In this document: positions 19,858 through 28,326 of the stretch, one piece after another
Numbering within the stretch: the first letter of the stretch is position 1
How the letters are laid out: every line of letters starts with the position of its first letter
Assembly: GCF_030812195.1 (NCBI RefSeq)
Contig: NZ_JAUSSF010000001.1
Location: 1,612,001-1,676,000, forward strand
Reading direction: 5' to 3'
Source: Chryseobacterium lathyri
GTDB lineage: Bacteria; Bacteroidota; Bacteroidia; Flavobacteriales; Weeksellaceae
DNA length: 64,000 nucleotides
Translations under genes and position numbers: made by a program
The notes under the pieces: model-generated
Database searches by the model: none
What the model saw: the letters and a program-made list of their open reading frames with translations, nothing else
Told to the model about the DNA's origin: nothing

Positions 19858-20061
19858 ATTATCTTTGCTGTTCTTAACATCTTTATGGGTATCAATAGTT
19901 TCATTTTTTTGGAATTCATCAATGAAGCTTTTGCTTAATTTTGATCCAAAACTACAGCTTGTAATATCTTTTTCATTTTCACTTTTATGAAAACTACAAT
20001 ATTCAACTGTTTGAAAAATAGATATATAAATCTGATTATCAATTGTTTAAGTTCTTAAAAT

Positions 20062-20934
20062 TTACAATGACAGAACTCTTATCAGTTTCTGATAGGCCTG
20101 CTGTACCTTGTCGCTTTCTGTGTCTTTCCAGTTTTTGGTGAAAGGAACATCATCCAAAGAATCCAACGCTACAATTTCAGCTGCCGTACCACAGAAAAAA
20201 GCAGCATCAGCTCCTCTCATTTCCTCAGGTTTAAAGAAGGTTTCTTTAACGGGAATATTAAGCTCACTGCATAATTCAAAAACCGTCTGCCTTGTGATCC
20301 CCGGCAGTATGCTCCCTTTTGCAGGAGTAAATAATACCCCATCCTTCTCGTAGAATATATTGGCTCCTGAACTTTCGGCGACATTTCCGTATTCATCGAG
20401 TAACAGGGCTTCGTCATAGCCTTTATCTTTTGCATCCTGACAGGCAAGAATAGAATTCACATAATGTCCGCCTACTTTGGCTTCTATTTTAAAAGCATTA
20501 GGATTTGGGCGTTGAAAACCGGAGGTCATGATTTTCATTTTGTCTGCGAGATAACCATTGCTCCATTCCCAGGCAAGCAGAGAGAGATAGGATTTTTTTC
20601 CTTTTGAAAGAGACATATTGGGAGAGCAGGTAATCAATGGGCGGATATATGCATCACTGAATCCATTGCGTTCCAAAAGCTCATAAGTAAGATCTGTCAA
20701 TTCATTGACTGAATAATCAAATGGGATGTACATCAGTTCTGCTGATCTTTTCAGTCTTTCATAATGTTCTTCTGCTTTAAAAATCTTGGTTCCGTAATCG
20801 GTATTGTAAGATTTTATGCCTTCAAAAACAGAGTAGCCATAATGGAGTGACTGTCCGTAAAGATCCATTCCTGCTTCTCCGGCCTTAAGGAAATTTCCAT
20901 CAAAATACACGATAGTCTTGTCGTTGTAATACAT
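20062..20934 (-). CDS. ilvE: Branched-chain amino acid aminotransferase
   Basis: A 290-residue fold-type IV PLP aminotransferase that carries out the last step for Val, Ile and Leu. Visible are SLHYGYSVFEGIKSY, the lysine region EAKVGGHYVNSILACQDAKDKGYDEALLLD (catalytic Lys expected in the KVGG segment), and SGANIFYEKDG. It is the first structural gene after the two leader-peptide/terminator modules, 34 bases past the second hairpin, so it should be under attenuation control. Confidence 0.95.
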   Translation of the reverse strand: MYYNDKTIVYFDGNFLKAGEAGMDLYGQSLHYGYSVFEGIKSYNTDYGTKIFKAEEHYERLKRSAELMYIPFDYSVNELTDLTYELLERNGFSDAYIRPLITCSPNMSLSKGKKSYLSLLAWEWSNGYLADKMKIMTSGFQRPNPNAFKIEAKVGGHYVNSILACQDAKDKGYDEALLLDEYGNVAESSGANIFYEKDGVLFTPAKGSILPGITRQTVFELCSELNIPVKETFFKPEEMRGADAAFFCGTAAEIVALDSLDDVPFTKNWKDTESDKVQQAYQKLIRVLSL

Positions 20935-20967
20935 TGTATAGGGTTTAAAAAATTAACAAATGGGTAT

Positions 20968-20998
20968 AAAAAAAGCCCTCTCACGATGTGAGAGGGCT
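20968..20998 (-). terminator. ilv attenuator terminator 2
   Basis: Read on the minus strand, the 11-bp perfect stem AGCCCTCTCAC/GTGAGAGGGCT has a 3-base loop and ends in seven T. It follows leader peptide 2 by 30 bases and precedes ilvE by 34, so it is placed to stop the transcript before the operon. Confidence 0.92.
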
Positions 20999-21027
20999 CA
21001 AATATGTACAGTCATACTCTATCCTTC

Positions 21028-21084
21028 TCACCAACGCAAGGGAATAATAATGACGATAATAATTACTGCTAATAACTGATACAT
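21028..21084 (-). CDS. ilv leader peptide 2
   Basis: An 18-codon reading frame, MYQLLAVIIIVIIIPLRW. It contains a run of Leu-Leu-Ala-Val-Ile-Ile-Ile-Val-Ile-Ile-Ile and ends just before a strong terminator. This is the classic design of a leader peptide whose translation stalls when charged Ile/Val/Leu tRNAs are scarce, letting the transcript read through into ilvE. The start lies 12 bases downstream of terminator 1, so it is translated only if the first terminator is passed. Confidence 0.85.
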   Translation of the reverse strand: MYQLLAVIIIVIIIPLRW

Positions 21085-21095
21085 AATTTCTGAAA

Positions 21096-21126
21096 TAAAA
21101 AAAGCCGTTTCAATATGAAACGGCTT
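21096..21126 (-). terminator. ilv attenuator terminator 1
   Basis: On the minus strand, the 11-bp perfect stem AAGCCGTTTCA/TGAAACGGCTT has a 3-base loop and is followed by seven or more T. It begins 21 bases after the stop of leader peptide 1. Confidence 0.92.
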
Positions 21127-21147
21127 ATATAATTTAAATAAAATATT

Positions 21148-21231
21148 TTACAATGCCGCTTCTTTATTGTTGTTAATCACAACAATAATGCTAGAAATGA
21201 CAATAATATTTTTCTGATTTGTAAAATTCAT
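21148..21231 (-). CDS. ilv leader peptide 1
   Basis: A 27-codon frame from the ATG at 21231 with an Ile/Val-rich core (IIVISSIIVVI), followed by terminator 1. Eight or nine codons are for Ile or Val and only one for Leu, so it should sense Ile/Val. The ATG begins only 4 bases after the -7 box of a consensus promoter, so the transcript probably starts at or next to the AUG and the peptide would be translated without a 5' leader. Confidence 0.82.
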   Translation of the reverse strand: MNFTNQKNIIVISSIIVVINNNKEAAL

Positions 21232-21235
21232 ACTG

Positions 21236-21265
21236 CAAATGTATTAATTTTTAAATACTGAGCAA
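21236..21265 (-). promoter_or_regulatory. Bacteroidota-type promoter of the ilv operon
   Basis: On the minus strand, TTG (21265-21263), then 19 bases, then TACATTTG (21243-21236) matches the TTG-N19-TAnnTTTG consensus exactly. It lies directly after the folP stop codon and ahead of leader peptide 1, so the ilv operon is transcribed separately from folP. Confidence 0.8.
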
Positions 21266-21271
21266 GTTTTT

Positions 21272-22156
21272 TTAACACTTTTTATTTTTTTCGTAAAATT
21301 GACGGATGGTTTCTAAAGTTTGAGGCACATCATGGACCCTCAGAATTTTAGCTCCCTGCTCCAGAACTTTCATATGAAGTTTCTGCGTTTCTTCATTGAT
21401 ATCCAGGGGAGATTTCCCGAGTGGTTTATAGATAAATGACTTTCTGGAAATGCCTATCAGTAAAGGAAATCTTTCAAAACCTAAATACTCAGTTTCACCG
21501 ATCATTTTCATCTGATCTTCCCCTGTTTTTCCGAAACCAAAACCGGGATCAAGAATGATGTCTTTCACACCTTTTTCAAGAAGCTCATTGGTCTTTTTAG
21601 AAAAATAACGGTTGACTTCCAATGTAATGTCCTCAAATTTCAATTTGTCATGCATGGTTTCGTAAGAGGGGTTCACATGCATCAAAATGTACGGAAGTTT
21701 TGTTTCACCCGCAGCATCAAACATTTTATCATCATACTGTCCGCCGGAAATATCATTGATCATGTCAATCCCTTCATTAAATCCGAATTTTACGGTTTCA
21801 GCATAGAACGTATCCAGTGATATCAGTGCTTCCGGAAATTGTTTTTTGATCTGGGAAATTGTGTTCCCGATTCTCTTTATTTCCTCCCTGCTACTCAGAA
21901 ATTCAGCATTCGGACGTGTGGATTGAGGTCCAATGTCTATAATTTCTGCTCCGTCTTTCAAGAGTTTTTCTGCATGCTCCAGCGCTGATTTCTCGTTGTT
22001 AAACTTCCCACCATCTGAAAATGAATCCGGAGTAAGGTTAAGGATACCCATGATCTTCGGCTTGTTGAGCTCTACCAGTCTTCCGTTGCAATTGATGGAA
22101 TTGAATGGAAAAATTTGAGGGTCAGAGGATTTGAAGGTTTGGGGGTTAGAGAGCAT
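21272..22156 (-). CDS. folP: Dihydropteroate synthase
   Basis: A 294-residue folate-pathway enzyme that joins 6-hydroxymethyl-dihydropterin diphosphate to p-aminobenzoate, the sulfonamide target. The motifs are in order: MGILNLTPDSFSDGG, DIGPQSTRP, SLDTF, MINDISGG, LDPGFGFGKTGEDQ, GISRKSF and RVHDV. The first about 30 residues are an unusual extension; the start at 22156 is supported only by the open frame and its nearness to the upstream AT-rich repeat. It is transcribed away from the DUF1599-tpiA run. Confidence 0.95.
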   Translation of the reverse strand: MLSNPQTFKSSDPQIFPFNSINCNGRLVELNKPKIMGILNLTPDSFSDGGKFNNEKSALEHAEKLLKDGAEIIDIGPQSTRPNAEFLSSREEIKRIGNTISQIKKQFPEALISLDTFYAETVKFGFNEGIDMINDISGGQYDDKMFDAAGETKLPYILMHVNPSYETMHDKLKFEDITLEVNRYFSKKTNELLEKGVKDIILDPGFGFGKTGEDQMKMIGETEYLGFERFPLLIGISRKSFIYKPLGKSPLDINEETQKLHMKVLEQGAKILRVHDVPQTLETIRQFYEKNKKC

Positions 22157-22163
22157 TTTTATG

Positions 22164-22191
22164 ATTGATAATTGATAATTGATAATTGATT
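22164..22191. repeat. Four tandem ATTGATA heptamers upstream of folP
   Basis: Three exact copies of ATTGATA followed by ATTGATT begin 8 bases upstream of the folP start. Such short AT-rich tandem repeats are prone to slippage and could alter folP expression. In the remaining gap to 22490, only a TATATTTG box at about 22465-22472 (possible -7 element for the next gene) stands out. Confidence 0.6.
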
Positions 22192-22489
22192 TATATTTTA
22201 CAAAATTAAGACTTATTGTCGAATGTGAGGAGTTGAGTTTTTGTTTGTTTGGTGGTTGCTAAGTAACAGTTGCCGGGTAGTTATCAGTTAATAAGGAATC
22301 ATTTAGATAGGCAACAAAAATTGATATTGAACTTAAGATGACAACAGCAGCGAAATCTCCTTCCCTCAAACCATCTCACTCCGCAAGTCTAAAACTCTCC
22401 AACCCAGAATGCCAAACTCTGACAAAAATCAATTTCTGATTCCTGTTACCTAAAACCGAATTCGTATATTTGGGAGATTAAGAGAATTT

Positions 22490-23053
22490 ATGTCAAAAAC
22501 ATCAGTACAGTTCGGAAAAGTTATCAGTCAATGTCGTGATCTTTTTAGTAAAAAATTACAAGATTACGGAGCAGCATGGAGGGTTTTAAGACCCAGTTCT
22601 ATTACAGACCAGATTTACATCAAAGTGAACAGGATCCGTACGCTGCAGATGACGGATAAAAAAATGGTGGATGAAAGCGAGGAGGATGAATTCATTGCGA
22701 TCGTTAATTACTCTATCATTGGCCTTATCCAGCTTGAAAAGGGACTTTCCAATGATTTTAATGAAAATAAGGAAGAAGTTTTAAGCCTTTATGATAAATA
22801 TTCTAATGATGCTCAGGCTTTAATGGAAAGAAAAAACCATGATTACGGTGAAGCATGGAGGGACATGAGAATTTCTTCTATTACTGATCTTATTTATCAG
22901 AAAGTATTGAGAACGAAACAGATTGAAGACAATCAAGGGAAAACCATCGCTTCTGAAGGGCTGGATGCAAACTATTTTGATATGCTGAACTATGCTGTTT
23001 TCTGCCTGATCAAGTTCTCTGAAAAAGAAAATATTTCCGAAACCCAAAAATAA
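22490..23053 (+). CDS. DUF1599 family protein (nucleotide-modification-associated domain type)
   Basis: A 187-residue cytoplasmic protein made of two related halves. Residues 22-55 (KLQDYGAAWRVLRPSSITDQ) and about 115-150 (KNHDYGEAWRDMRISSITDL) repeat the same DYGxAWRxxRxSSITDxIYxKVxR pattern. This matches DUF1599, also called nucleotide modification associated domain 1 because of its presence in some phage DNA-modification gene sets. In Bacteroidota it is a core gene next to the BT_3928-type gene and tpiA, so a modification role here is doubtful. It is the first gene of the run ending at tpiA. Confidence 0.85.
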   Translation: MSKTSVQFGKVISQCRDLFSKKLQDYGAAWRVLRPSSITDQIYIKVNRIRTLQMTDKKMVDESEEDEFIAIVNYSIIGLIQLEKGLSNDFNENKEEVLSLYDKYSNDAQALMERKNHDYGEAWRDMRISSITDLIYQKVLRTKQIEDNQGKTIASEGLDANYFDMLNYAVFCLIKFSEKENISETQK

Positions 23054-23059
23054 TTTAAT

Positions 23060-24169
23060 ATGATCAAAGGTTTATTACGCTTTATTATTGCTGTTATCTT
23101 CATTCTTTCAGGTTTTGTAAAGGCTGTGGATCTGGTAGGATTTTCTTTCAAGATGGAAGAATATTTTGCACCACCGGTTTTTAATATGCCATTTCTGGAA
23201 AAATTTGCGCTTCTGTTCTCAGTCATTGTGGTCGTACTGGAGCTTTTCCTAGGATTTATGCTGCTGCTGAAACTGAAGCTTAAATTTACTCTTTCAGCGT
23301 TAATTGCCCTTTGTATCTTTTTTGGGTTCCTTACTTTTTATTCTGCTTATTTCAATGTGGTTACGGATTGCGGATGTTTTGGAGATGCAATAAAATTTAC
23401 CCCTTGGCAGAGCTTTATTAAAGATATTGTGCTTCTTGCTGGTCTTATTATTCTTTTTATTCTGTATAGAAAAGAATTCAGTAAAAAAGATCCGTATGAC
23501 AGCAGTACGAAAGAATCTCCGGGTAAGTTCAAATATGCTGTTTTAGGACTTTTTTCTGTGATCATGATCTACTTTATGGCTCAGGGCATTATGCATGAAC
23601 CTCTGATTGATTTCCGTGATTATAAAATCGGAACGAATATAAAAGCTGAGAAGGAAAAGATTAATAAAAACCCTTCGGAATACAAAACTTTCTATTCTCT
23701 TAAAAATCAGAAGACAGGAGAAGTTTTAAAGGTTAATCAGGACGATTACATTAAAGAAACAAAATACTGGGCAGAAGGCTCTCCATGGAAAATTGAGGAA
23801 GGAAAAAATGAATCGGTCTTGACCAAAGAAGGCTATAAATCTGAAATTGTGAAATTTAAGATTGAAGACCCAACCGGAATGGAGATTACCAATGAGATTA
23901 TCAACGCTCCAAAAGCAGTTTTGGTTTTCTCTTATCATCCGAAAGATGTTCCAGCTGATCTGCTTCAGAAAGTGGAAGCTAAAGTGAATACTCAAAAAGG
24001 AGCTGTAATCTACGGTATTTCTACCTATCCAAATACTTTTAAAACCATTAAAAATGCAATGATGGACGCAACAGCCATCAAAACCATAGCGAGAAGCAAT
24101 CCGTTCGTATTGATTCTTGAGAATGGAAAAATCATAGACAAGCAGCCTGCAAAGGATTATATCAACTAA
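23060..24169 (+). CDS. BT_3928-type membrane protein with DoxX-like N-terminus
   Basis: A 369-residue protein. The N-terminal about 150 residues hold four membrane segments in a DoxX/MauE-like arrangement (RFIIAVIFILSGFVKAVD; VTDCGCFGDAIKFTPW, with the CGCFG motif typical of this family). A fifth segment near 155-175 leads to a soluble C-terminal part resembling a thioredoxin-like fold (AVLVFSYHPKDV). MauE-type proteins assist disulfide handling in the envelope, which is a reasonable guess but not shown. It starts 6 bases after DUF1599. Confidence 0.82.
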   Translation: MIKGLLRFIIAVIFILSGFVKAVDLVGFSFKMEEYFAPPVFNMPFLEKFALLFSVIVVVLELFLGFMLLLKLKLKFTLSALIALCIFFGFLTFYSAYFNVVTDCGCFGDAIKFTPWQSFIKDIVLLAGLIILFILYRKEFSKKDPYDSSTKESPGKFKYAVLGLFSVIMIYFMAQGIMHEPLIDFRDYKIGTNIKAEKEKINKNPSEYKTFYSLKNQKTGEVLKVNQDDYIKETKYWAEGSPWKIEEGKNESVLTKEGYKSEIVKFKIEDPTGMEITNEIINAPKAVLVFSYHPKDVPADLLQKVEAKVNTQKGAVIYGISTYPNTFKTIKNAMMDATAIKTIARSNPFVLILENGKIIDKQPAKDYIN

Positions 24170-24183
24170 TTATTTCAAAAGTT

Positions 24184-24864
24184 ATGGAACAAAATTTCGA
24201 TTATATAAATGAAAATTATATTACAGAAAATGAATTGTGTAATATAACAGATATCAGTAAGGATGAACTGGCTGAACTCATTCAGAATCAATTAGTTCCA
24301 CAGCCTTCTTATACTATTTCCCGAAGTATCAGAATTACCTCGCCTCTTAATGATGAATTTGAACGTGAAATTACAGAAAAGTATTTCAGTAAAAACTGTA
24401 TTTCACTGGTCAACAAGAATAAAGAATTGAAAGATATTCATCTATACAAAGAAGAATTTAAAGAAAACTTCATCCGGCATCTGATCAACCATCCTCATAA
24501 AGGCGTTGCTTATGACCGCATATTCAATACCTCTTTTCCGGAACAGGAAAAGCTAAATGAAATATTTGAAAGTGAATGGGCTGCCTATTGTAACGGAATA
24601 TATGGAATTTGCACATTACATTCTACGGAAGAGGAAATTGTAAAAAAGGAAATTGCAGTAAAAAAACTGATTCATTTCAACACACAGTTTTCTGATAAAG
24701 AACTTACCGCAGAAGAATCGGACGAACTGATAAAACTGAGTGAAGAATTCAACGAAGTAACGCAGAAATTTGCTCCTTATCAAAGAAAATCAAGCAGCAG
24801 AGGTAAATATCTCGATAAAATTTTAGAAGAAAATAACTTAGACTATCTAGTAAAAAAATATTAA
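24184..24864 (+). CDS. DUF6058-like hypothetical protein
   Basis: A 226-residue cytoplasmic protein with no signal peptide or membrane segment. The N-terminus (YINENYITENELCNITDISKDELAELI) looks like a helix-turn-helix or recognition module, and LVPQPSYTI follows. This reminds me of the DUF6058 family, found near some natural-product genes, but the match is by memory only. The remainder is helical and charged. It lies 14 bases after the BT_3928-type gene and 3 bases before the next gene, so it belongs to the same transcript. Confidence 0.65.
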   Translation: MEQNFDYINENYITENELCNITDISKDELAELIQNQLVPQPSYTISRSIRITSPLNDEFEREITEKYFSKNCISLVNKNKELKDIHLYKEEFKENFIRHLINHPHKGVAYDRIFNTSFPEQEKLNEIFESEWAAYCNGIYGICTLHSTEEEIVKKEIAVKKLIHFNTQFSDKELTAEESDELIKLSEEFNEVTQKFAPYQRKSSSRGKYLDKILEENNLDYLVKKY

Positions 24865-24867
24865 AAC

Positions 24868-25218
24868 ATGCAAAAGTCAAATAAATCAATCGCCGGCTAT
24901 CACTTATTAATGATCCTTTCTTCTGTAGACGGAGAATTTGCTCCTGAAGAAGGAATGCTGGTTCAGCAATATATGGCAGATGAATTTCCGTTCAGAATGA
25001 ATCTTGACAATGAACTGGAAACCCTGGCTCTTCTAAAACCTGAAGAATGGAAAGACCATTTTGAATTCCATGCAAGATGTTTCCATGATGATTCTACAGA
25101 AGAAGAGCGTATAAAATTCGCTGAATTTGCTAAAACACTCATCAAAGCGGACAATAAAGTAACAGACGAAGAACATACCTTCTATAAGCTTTTGAAAAAC
25201 CTTTGGAATTTAGCATAG
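24868..25218 (+). CDS. TerB-like helical protein
   Basis: A 116-residue acidic protein. LLMILSSVDGEFAPEEGMLVQQYM near the start and LIKADNKVTDEEHTFYKLL near the end form the two half-repeats (helix with D-G/D-N and E) typical of TerB-like proteins, which bind metal in some members. Function is unknown. The gene is tightly packed within the run. Confidence 0.72.
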   Translation: MQKSNKSIAGYHLLMILSSVDGEFAPEEGMLVQQYMADEFPFRMNLDNELETLALLKPEEWKDHFEFHARCFHDDSTEEERIKFAEFAKTLIKADNKVTDEEHTFYKLLKNLWNLA

Positions 25219-25243
25219 CCCCCACCAAGAAGCAAAATATACT

Positions 25244-27370
25244 ATGAAAAAATTTTATCTGGGAATATTAATTATGAGTGCATCTACGATACAATCTCAA
25301 AAATTTCCTGCTCTTAAAGCTCCTTTGGCCGAAAAGCAGGAACATATCCGGGAAATTCACGGTGATAAAGTAAACGATCCCTATTACTGGATGATCGATT
25401 ATTTCAAAAAAGGAAAAGATTCTACAAAAGTCGTTGATTATCTGAAGGCCGAAAATACCTATTGGGAAGGCATGATGAAAGATACAGAACCTTTCAGGGA
25501 AAATCTGTTCCAGGAAATGAAAGCCCGAATCAAGGAAAAAGATGAATCTGTACCTGTTTTTGAAAACGGATATTATTATTATACCCGTACGGAAGCCGGA
25601 AAGCAATATTTCAAATACTGCAGGAAAAAAGGCAGTCTTACTGCATCGGAAGAAATTCTTCTGGATATAGATAAAATGGCCGAAGGACACGCTTATTATG
25701 CCACCTCAGGCTTCAGCATAAGCCCGGATAATACAAAGCTGGTTTATGGTGTGGATGATGTTTCCAGAAGACAGTATACTTTATTTTTAAAAGATCTAAA
25801 GACCGGAAAAACAACTGATCTTGGTATTAAAAACACAGAAGGCTCTGCAGAATGGGGCAATGACAATAAAACCATTTTCTATACAGAGAAAAACCCGGTT
25901 ACTCTTCTATCTGAAAAAATCAAGAGACATACGCTGGGAACAGATCCGGCTAAAGATGTAACGGTTTATGAGGAAAAAGACCACTCCAATTATATCTCTG
26001 TCTACAAATCTAAAAATCATAAATTTCTTCTGATTTATTCCGGTGCTACCACTTCTTCAGAAACAAGATATCTGGATGCCAATGATCCGAATGGAACATT
26101 TAAGGTTTTTCAGCCAAGAATGAAGAATGTTTTGTATACAATTACACCTTTAGAAGACAAATTCCTGATCAGAACGAACAAGGATGCCCTTAATTTTAAA
26201 ATAGTGGAAACTCCTTTGAATAAAACAGGCGTTGAGAACTGGAAAGATTTTATTCCGCACAGAAGCGATGTTCTTATGCAGTCTGTGAGTGCATTTAAAA
26301 ATTATCTGATTTTCAGTGAAAGACAGAACGGACTTACACAGCTTGTAATTTATGACAGAAAGACAGGTAAAAAGGAAGCTTTAAAGTTTGATGAACCGGC
26401 TTACACCATTTCTTCACTGGAAAATCCTGAATACAATACAGATAATTTCCGTTTTGGATATACTTCAATGATCACACCTGTTTCTCAGTTTGAGCAGGAT
26501 TTGAAGACAGGGAAAAGAATATTGTTAAAACAGCAGGAAGTTCTTGGCGGTTATGCTAAAGATGCATATACCACTGAAAGGCTTTTCGCAACGGCAAAAG
26601 ATGGTACAAAGATTCCAATTTCCGTTGTTTATAAGAAAGGGTTCAAAAAGGATGGAAACAGTCCGTTGCTTCTTTATGCATATGGGTCTTACGGAAGCTC
26701 GATGGATGCAGCATTCAGCAGTACAAGACTAAGTCTTCTGAACAGAGGTTTTGCTTTTGCGATCGCACATATCCGTGGCGGTCAGGAGATGGGAAGACAA
26801 TGGTATGAAGACGGAAAAATGATGAAAAAGAAGAATACCTTTACTGATTTCATCGATGCGGGAGAATATCTTGTTAAAGAAAAATACACTTCACCAAAAC
26901 ACCTCTATGCACAGGGAGGAAGTGCCGGAGGCCTTTTGATGGGTGCAGTAGTGAATATGAACCCCAACTTATGGAATGGCGTGATTTCGCAGGTTCCGTT
27001 TGTAGATGTTGTCAATACCATGCTTGATGAAAGTATTCCATTGACCACCAATGAATATGACGAATGGGGAAATCCGAATAATAAGGAAGCTTATTTCTAT
27101 ATGAAATCTTATTCTCCATATGAAAATATCGAAAAGAAAAATTATCCTAACATTCTGGTAACCACAGGACTACATGATTCCCAGGTGCAGTATTTTGAGC
27201 CTGCAAAATGGGTATCCAAACTTAGGGATATGAAAACTGATAAAAATGTATTATTATTAAAAACTGACATGGATTACGGCCACGGTGGTGCTTCGGGAAG
27301 ATTTGATTACCTGAAGGATATTGCTCTGGTGTATGCTTTTATGTTTAAATTAGAGGGAATTACTAAATAA
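25244..27370 (+). CDS. S9A prolyl oligopeptidase / oligopeptidase B-like protease, secreted
   Basis: A 708-residue serine protease with signal peptide (about 1-19, ending TIQSQ). The beta-propeller occupies about 80-430. The C-terminal alpha/beta hydrolase domain holds LLLYAYGSYG, the nucleophile in YAQGGSAGGLLMGA (Ser), GLHDSQVQYFEPAKW (Asp), and the His in DYGHGGASGR. The S9A pattern SMDAAFSSTRLSLLNRGFAFAIAHIRGG is clear. It should cleave short peptides after Pro or basic residues in the periplasm; GGSAGG favours the oligopeptidase B side. Confidence 0.93.
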   Translation: MKKFYLGILIMSASTIQSQKFPALKAPLAEKQEHIREIHGDKVNDPYYWMIDYFKKGKDSTKVVDYLKAENTYWEGMMKDTEPFRENLFQEMKARIKEKDESVPVFENGYYYYTRTEAGKQYFKYCRKKGSLTASEEILLDIDKMAEGHAYYATSGFSISPDNTKLVYGVDDVSRRQYTLFLKDLKTGKTTDLGIKNTEGSAEWGNDNKTIFYTEKNPVTLLSEKIKRHTLGTDPAKDVTVYEEKDHSNYISVYKSKNHKFLLIYSGATTSSETRYLDANDPNGTFKVFQPRMKNVLYTITPLEDKFLIRTNKDALNFKIVETPLNKTGVENWKDFIPHRSDVLMQSVSAFKNYLIFSERQNGLTQLVIYDRKTGKKEALKFDEPAYTISSLENPEYNTDNFRFGYTSMITPVSQFEQDLKTGKRILLKQQEVLGGYAKDAYTTERLFATAKDGTKIPISVVYKKGFKKDGNSPLLLYAYGSYGSSMDAAFSSTRLSLLNRGFAFAIAHIRGGQEMGRQWYEDGKMMKKKNTFTDFIDAGEYLVKEKYTSPKHLYAQGGSAGGLLMGAVVNMNPNLWNGVISQVPFVDVVNTMLDESIPLTTNEYDEWGNPNNKEAYFYMKSYSPYENIEKKNYPNILVTTGLHDSQVQYFEPAKWVSKLRDMKTDKNVLLLKTDMDYGHGGASGRFDYLKDIALVYAFMFKLEGITK

Positions 27371-27436
27371 TATCAGGCAGATTGTTACTTGATGAATCTG
27401 CAATATAATATCAACAAATAACATTTTAATAAGACT

Positions 27437-28198
27437 ATGAGAAGAAAAATAGTTGCAGGAAACTGGAAAATGAATAAAAATGTCATTGACGCACAACAGT
27501 TAATGATTCAATTGCTAAGCTATAAAAATAATAACACGACCAATTGCGAAGTATGGATAGCACCGCCTTCTTTATATTTAATGATGGCGAAAGATATTTT
27601 CGAAAAAGATGAAATCGGTGTATTTTCTCAGGATATGAGTGAGCATGAAAGCGGTGCCTATACAGGTGAACTTTCCGCAGACATGTTGGAATCTATCGAT
27701 GTGACTGGTTCACTGATCGGACACTCTGAAAGAAGACAATACCATGGTGAAACAGATTCTCACTGCAACAGAAAAATCAAATTAGCGCTTGATAAAGGCC
27801 TGATCCCTGTTTACTGTAATGGGGAAACCCTTGAGCAAAGAAAAGCAGGACAGCATTTCGAAGTGGTGAAGAACCAGACTGAAGTTGCTCTTTTCACACT
27901 TTCTGCTGAAGAGATCAAAAAAGTGGTTATCGCTTACGAGCCGGTTTGGGCTATCGGAACGGGTGAAACAGCTTCTCCGGAGCAGGCTCAGGAGATCCAC
28001 GCACATATCAGAAGCATCATCGCTGCAAAATACGGACAGGAAGTAGCTGACGAGGTTTCTATCCTTTACGGAGGTTCTGTGAAGCCTGATAATGCGAAGG
28101 AAATATTCTCTCAGCCTGATATCGACGGTGGACTGATCGGAGGTGCAGCTTTGAAACTGGAAGATTTTTCTAAAATTATTGAAGGATTTAATTCATAG
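27437..28198 (+). CDS. tpiA: Triosephosphate isomerase
   Basis: A 253-residue TIM-barrel enzyme of glycolysis and gluconeogenesis. Catalytic residues are in GNWKMNK (Lys), IGHSERR (His) and AYEPVWAIGTG (Glu with the mobile loop); the phosphate-binding end has LYGGSVKPDN and GGLIGGAALK. It is the last gene of a six-gene run starting at DUF1599, with hairpins directly downstream. Confidence 0.98.
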   Translation: MRRKIVAGNWKMNKNVIDAQQLMIQLLSYKNNNTTNCEVWIAPPSLYLMMAKDIFEKDEIGVFSQDMSEHESGAYTGELSADMLESIDVTGSLIGHSERRQYHGETDSHCNRKIKLALDKGLIPVYCNGETLEQRKAGQHFEVVKNQTEVALFTLSAEEIKKVVIAYEPVWAIGTGETASPEQAQEIHAHIRSIIAAKYGQEVADEVSILYGGSVKPDNAKEIFSQPDIDGGLIGGAALKLEDFSKIIEGFNS

Positions 28199-28201
28199 GT
28201 T

Positions 28202-28255
28202 TTGGCTAAAGCCAATGGAATTTACAATTTTGATGAAATGGGCTTAGCCCATTTC
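28202..28255. repeat. Two palindromes downstream of tpiA
   Basis: TTGGCT-AA-AGCCAA (28202-28215) and GAAATGGGC-TTA-GCCCATTTC (28235-28255) are successive perfect inverted repeats. Neither has a T-run directly after it. They resemble intergenic GGCTAAAGCC-type elements of this bacterial group. Confidence 0.55.
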
Positions 28256-28280
28256 TATTGAATTCAAAACATATAGAGCC

Positions 28281-28313
28281 AGAATCGGCGGCATCTTCGA
28301 TGCCGCCGATTCT
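28281..28313. terminator. 15-bp GC-rich hairpin between converging genes
   Basis: The perfect 15-bp stem AGAATCGGCGGCATC/GATGCCGCCGATTCT has a TTC loop. It lies between tpiA (plus) and the phytase-like gene (minus). The plus-strand tail is A-rich rather than T-rich, so termination depends on stem strength, or it serves both directions. Its CGGCGGC core is shared with the hairpin at 13656-13685. Confidence 0.6.
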
Positions 28314-28326
28314 TAAAAAAATCTAA

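Noticed and set aside
19858..20061. A third leader peptide (13 codons, [13 protein letters not shown]) between ilvE and ilvD
   Set aside because: No terminator hairpin follows and the amino acid content is not special; it is probably a chance frame.
22319..22440. Possible small ORF before the DUF1599 gene
   Set aside because: Frames are short and compositionally unlike neighbouring genes; only a candidate -7 box near 22465 is notable.
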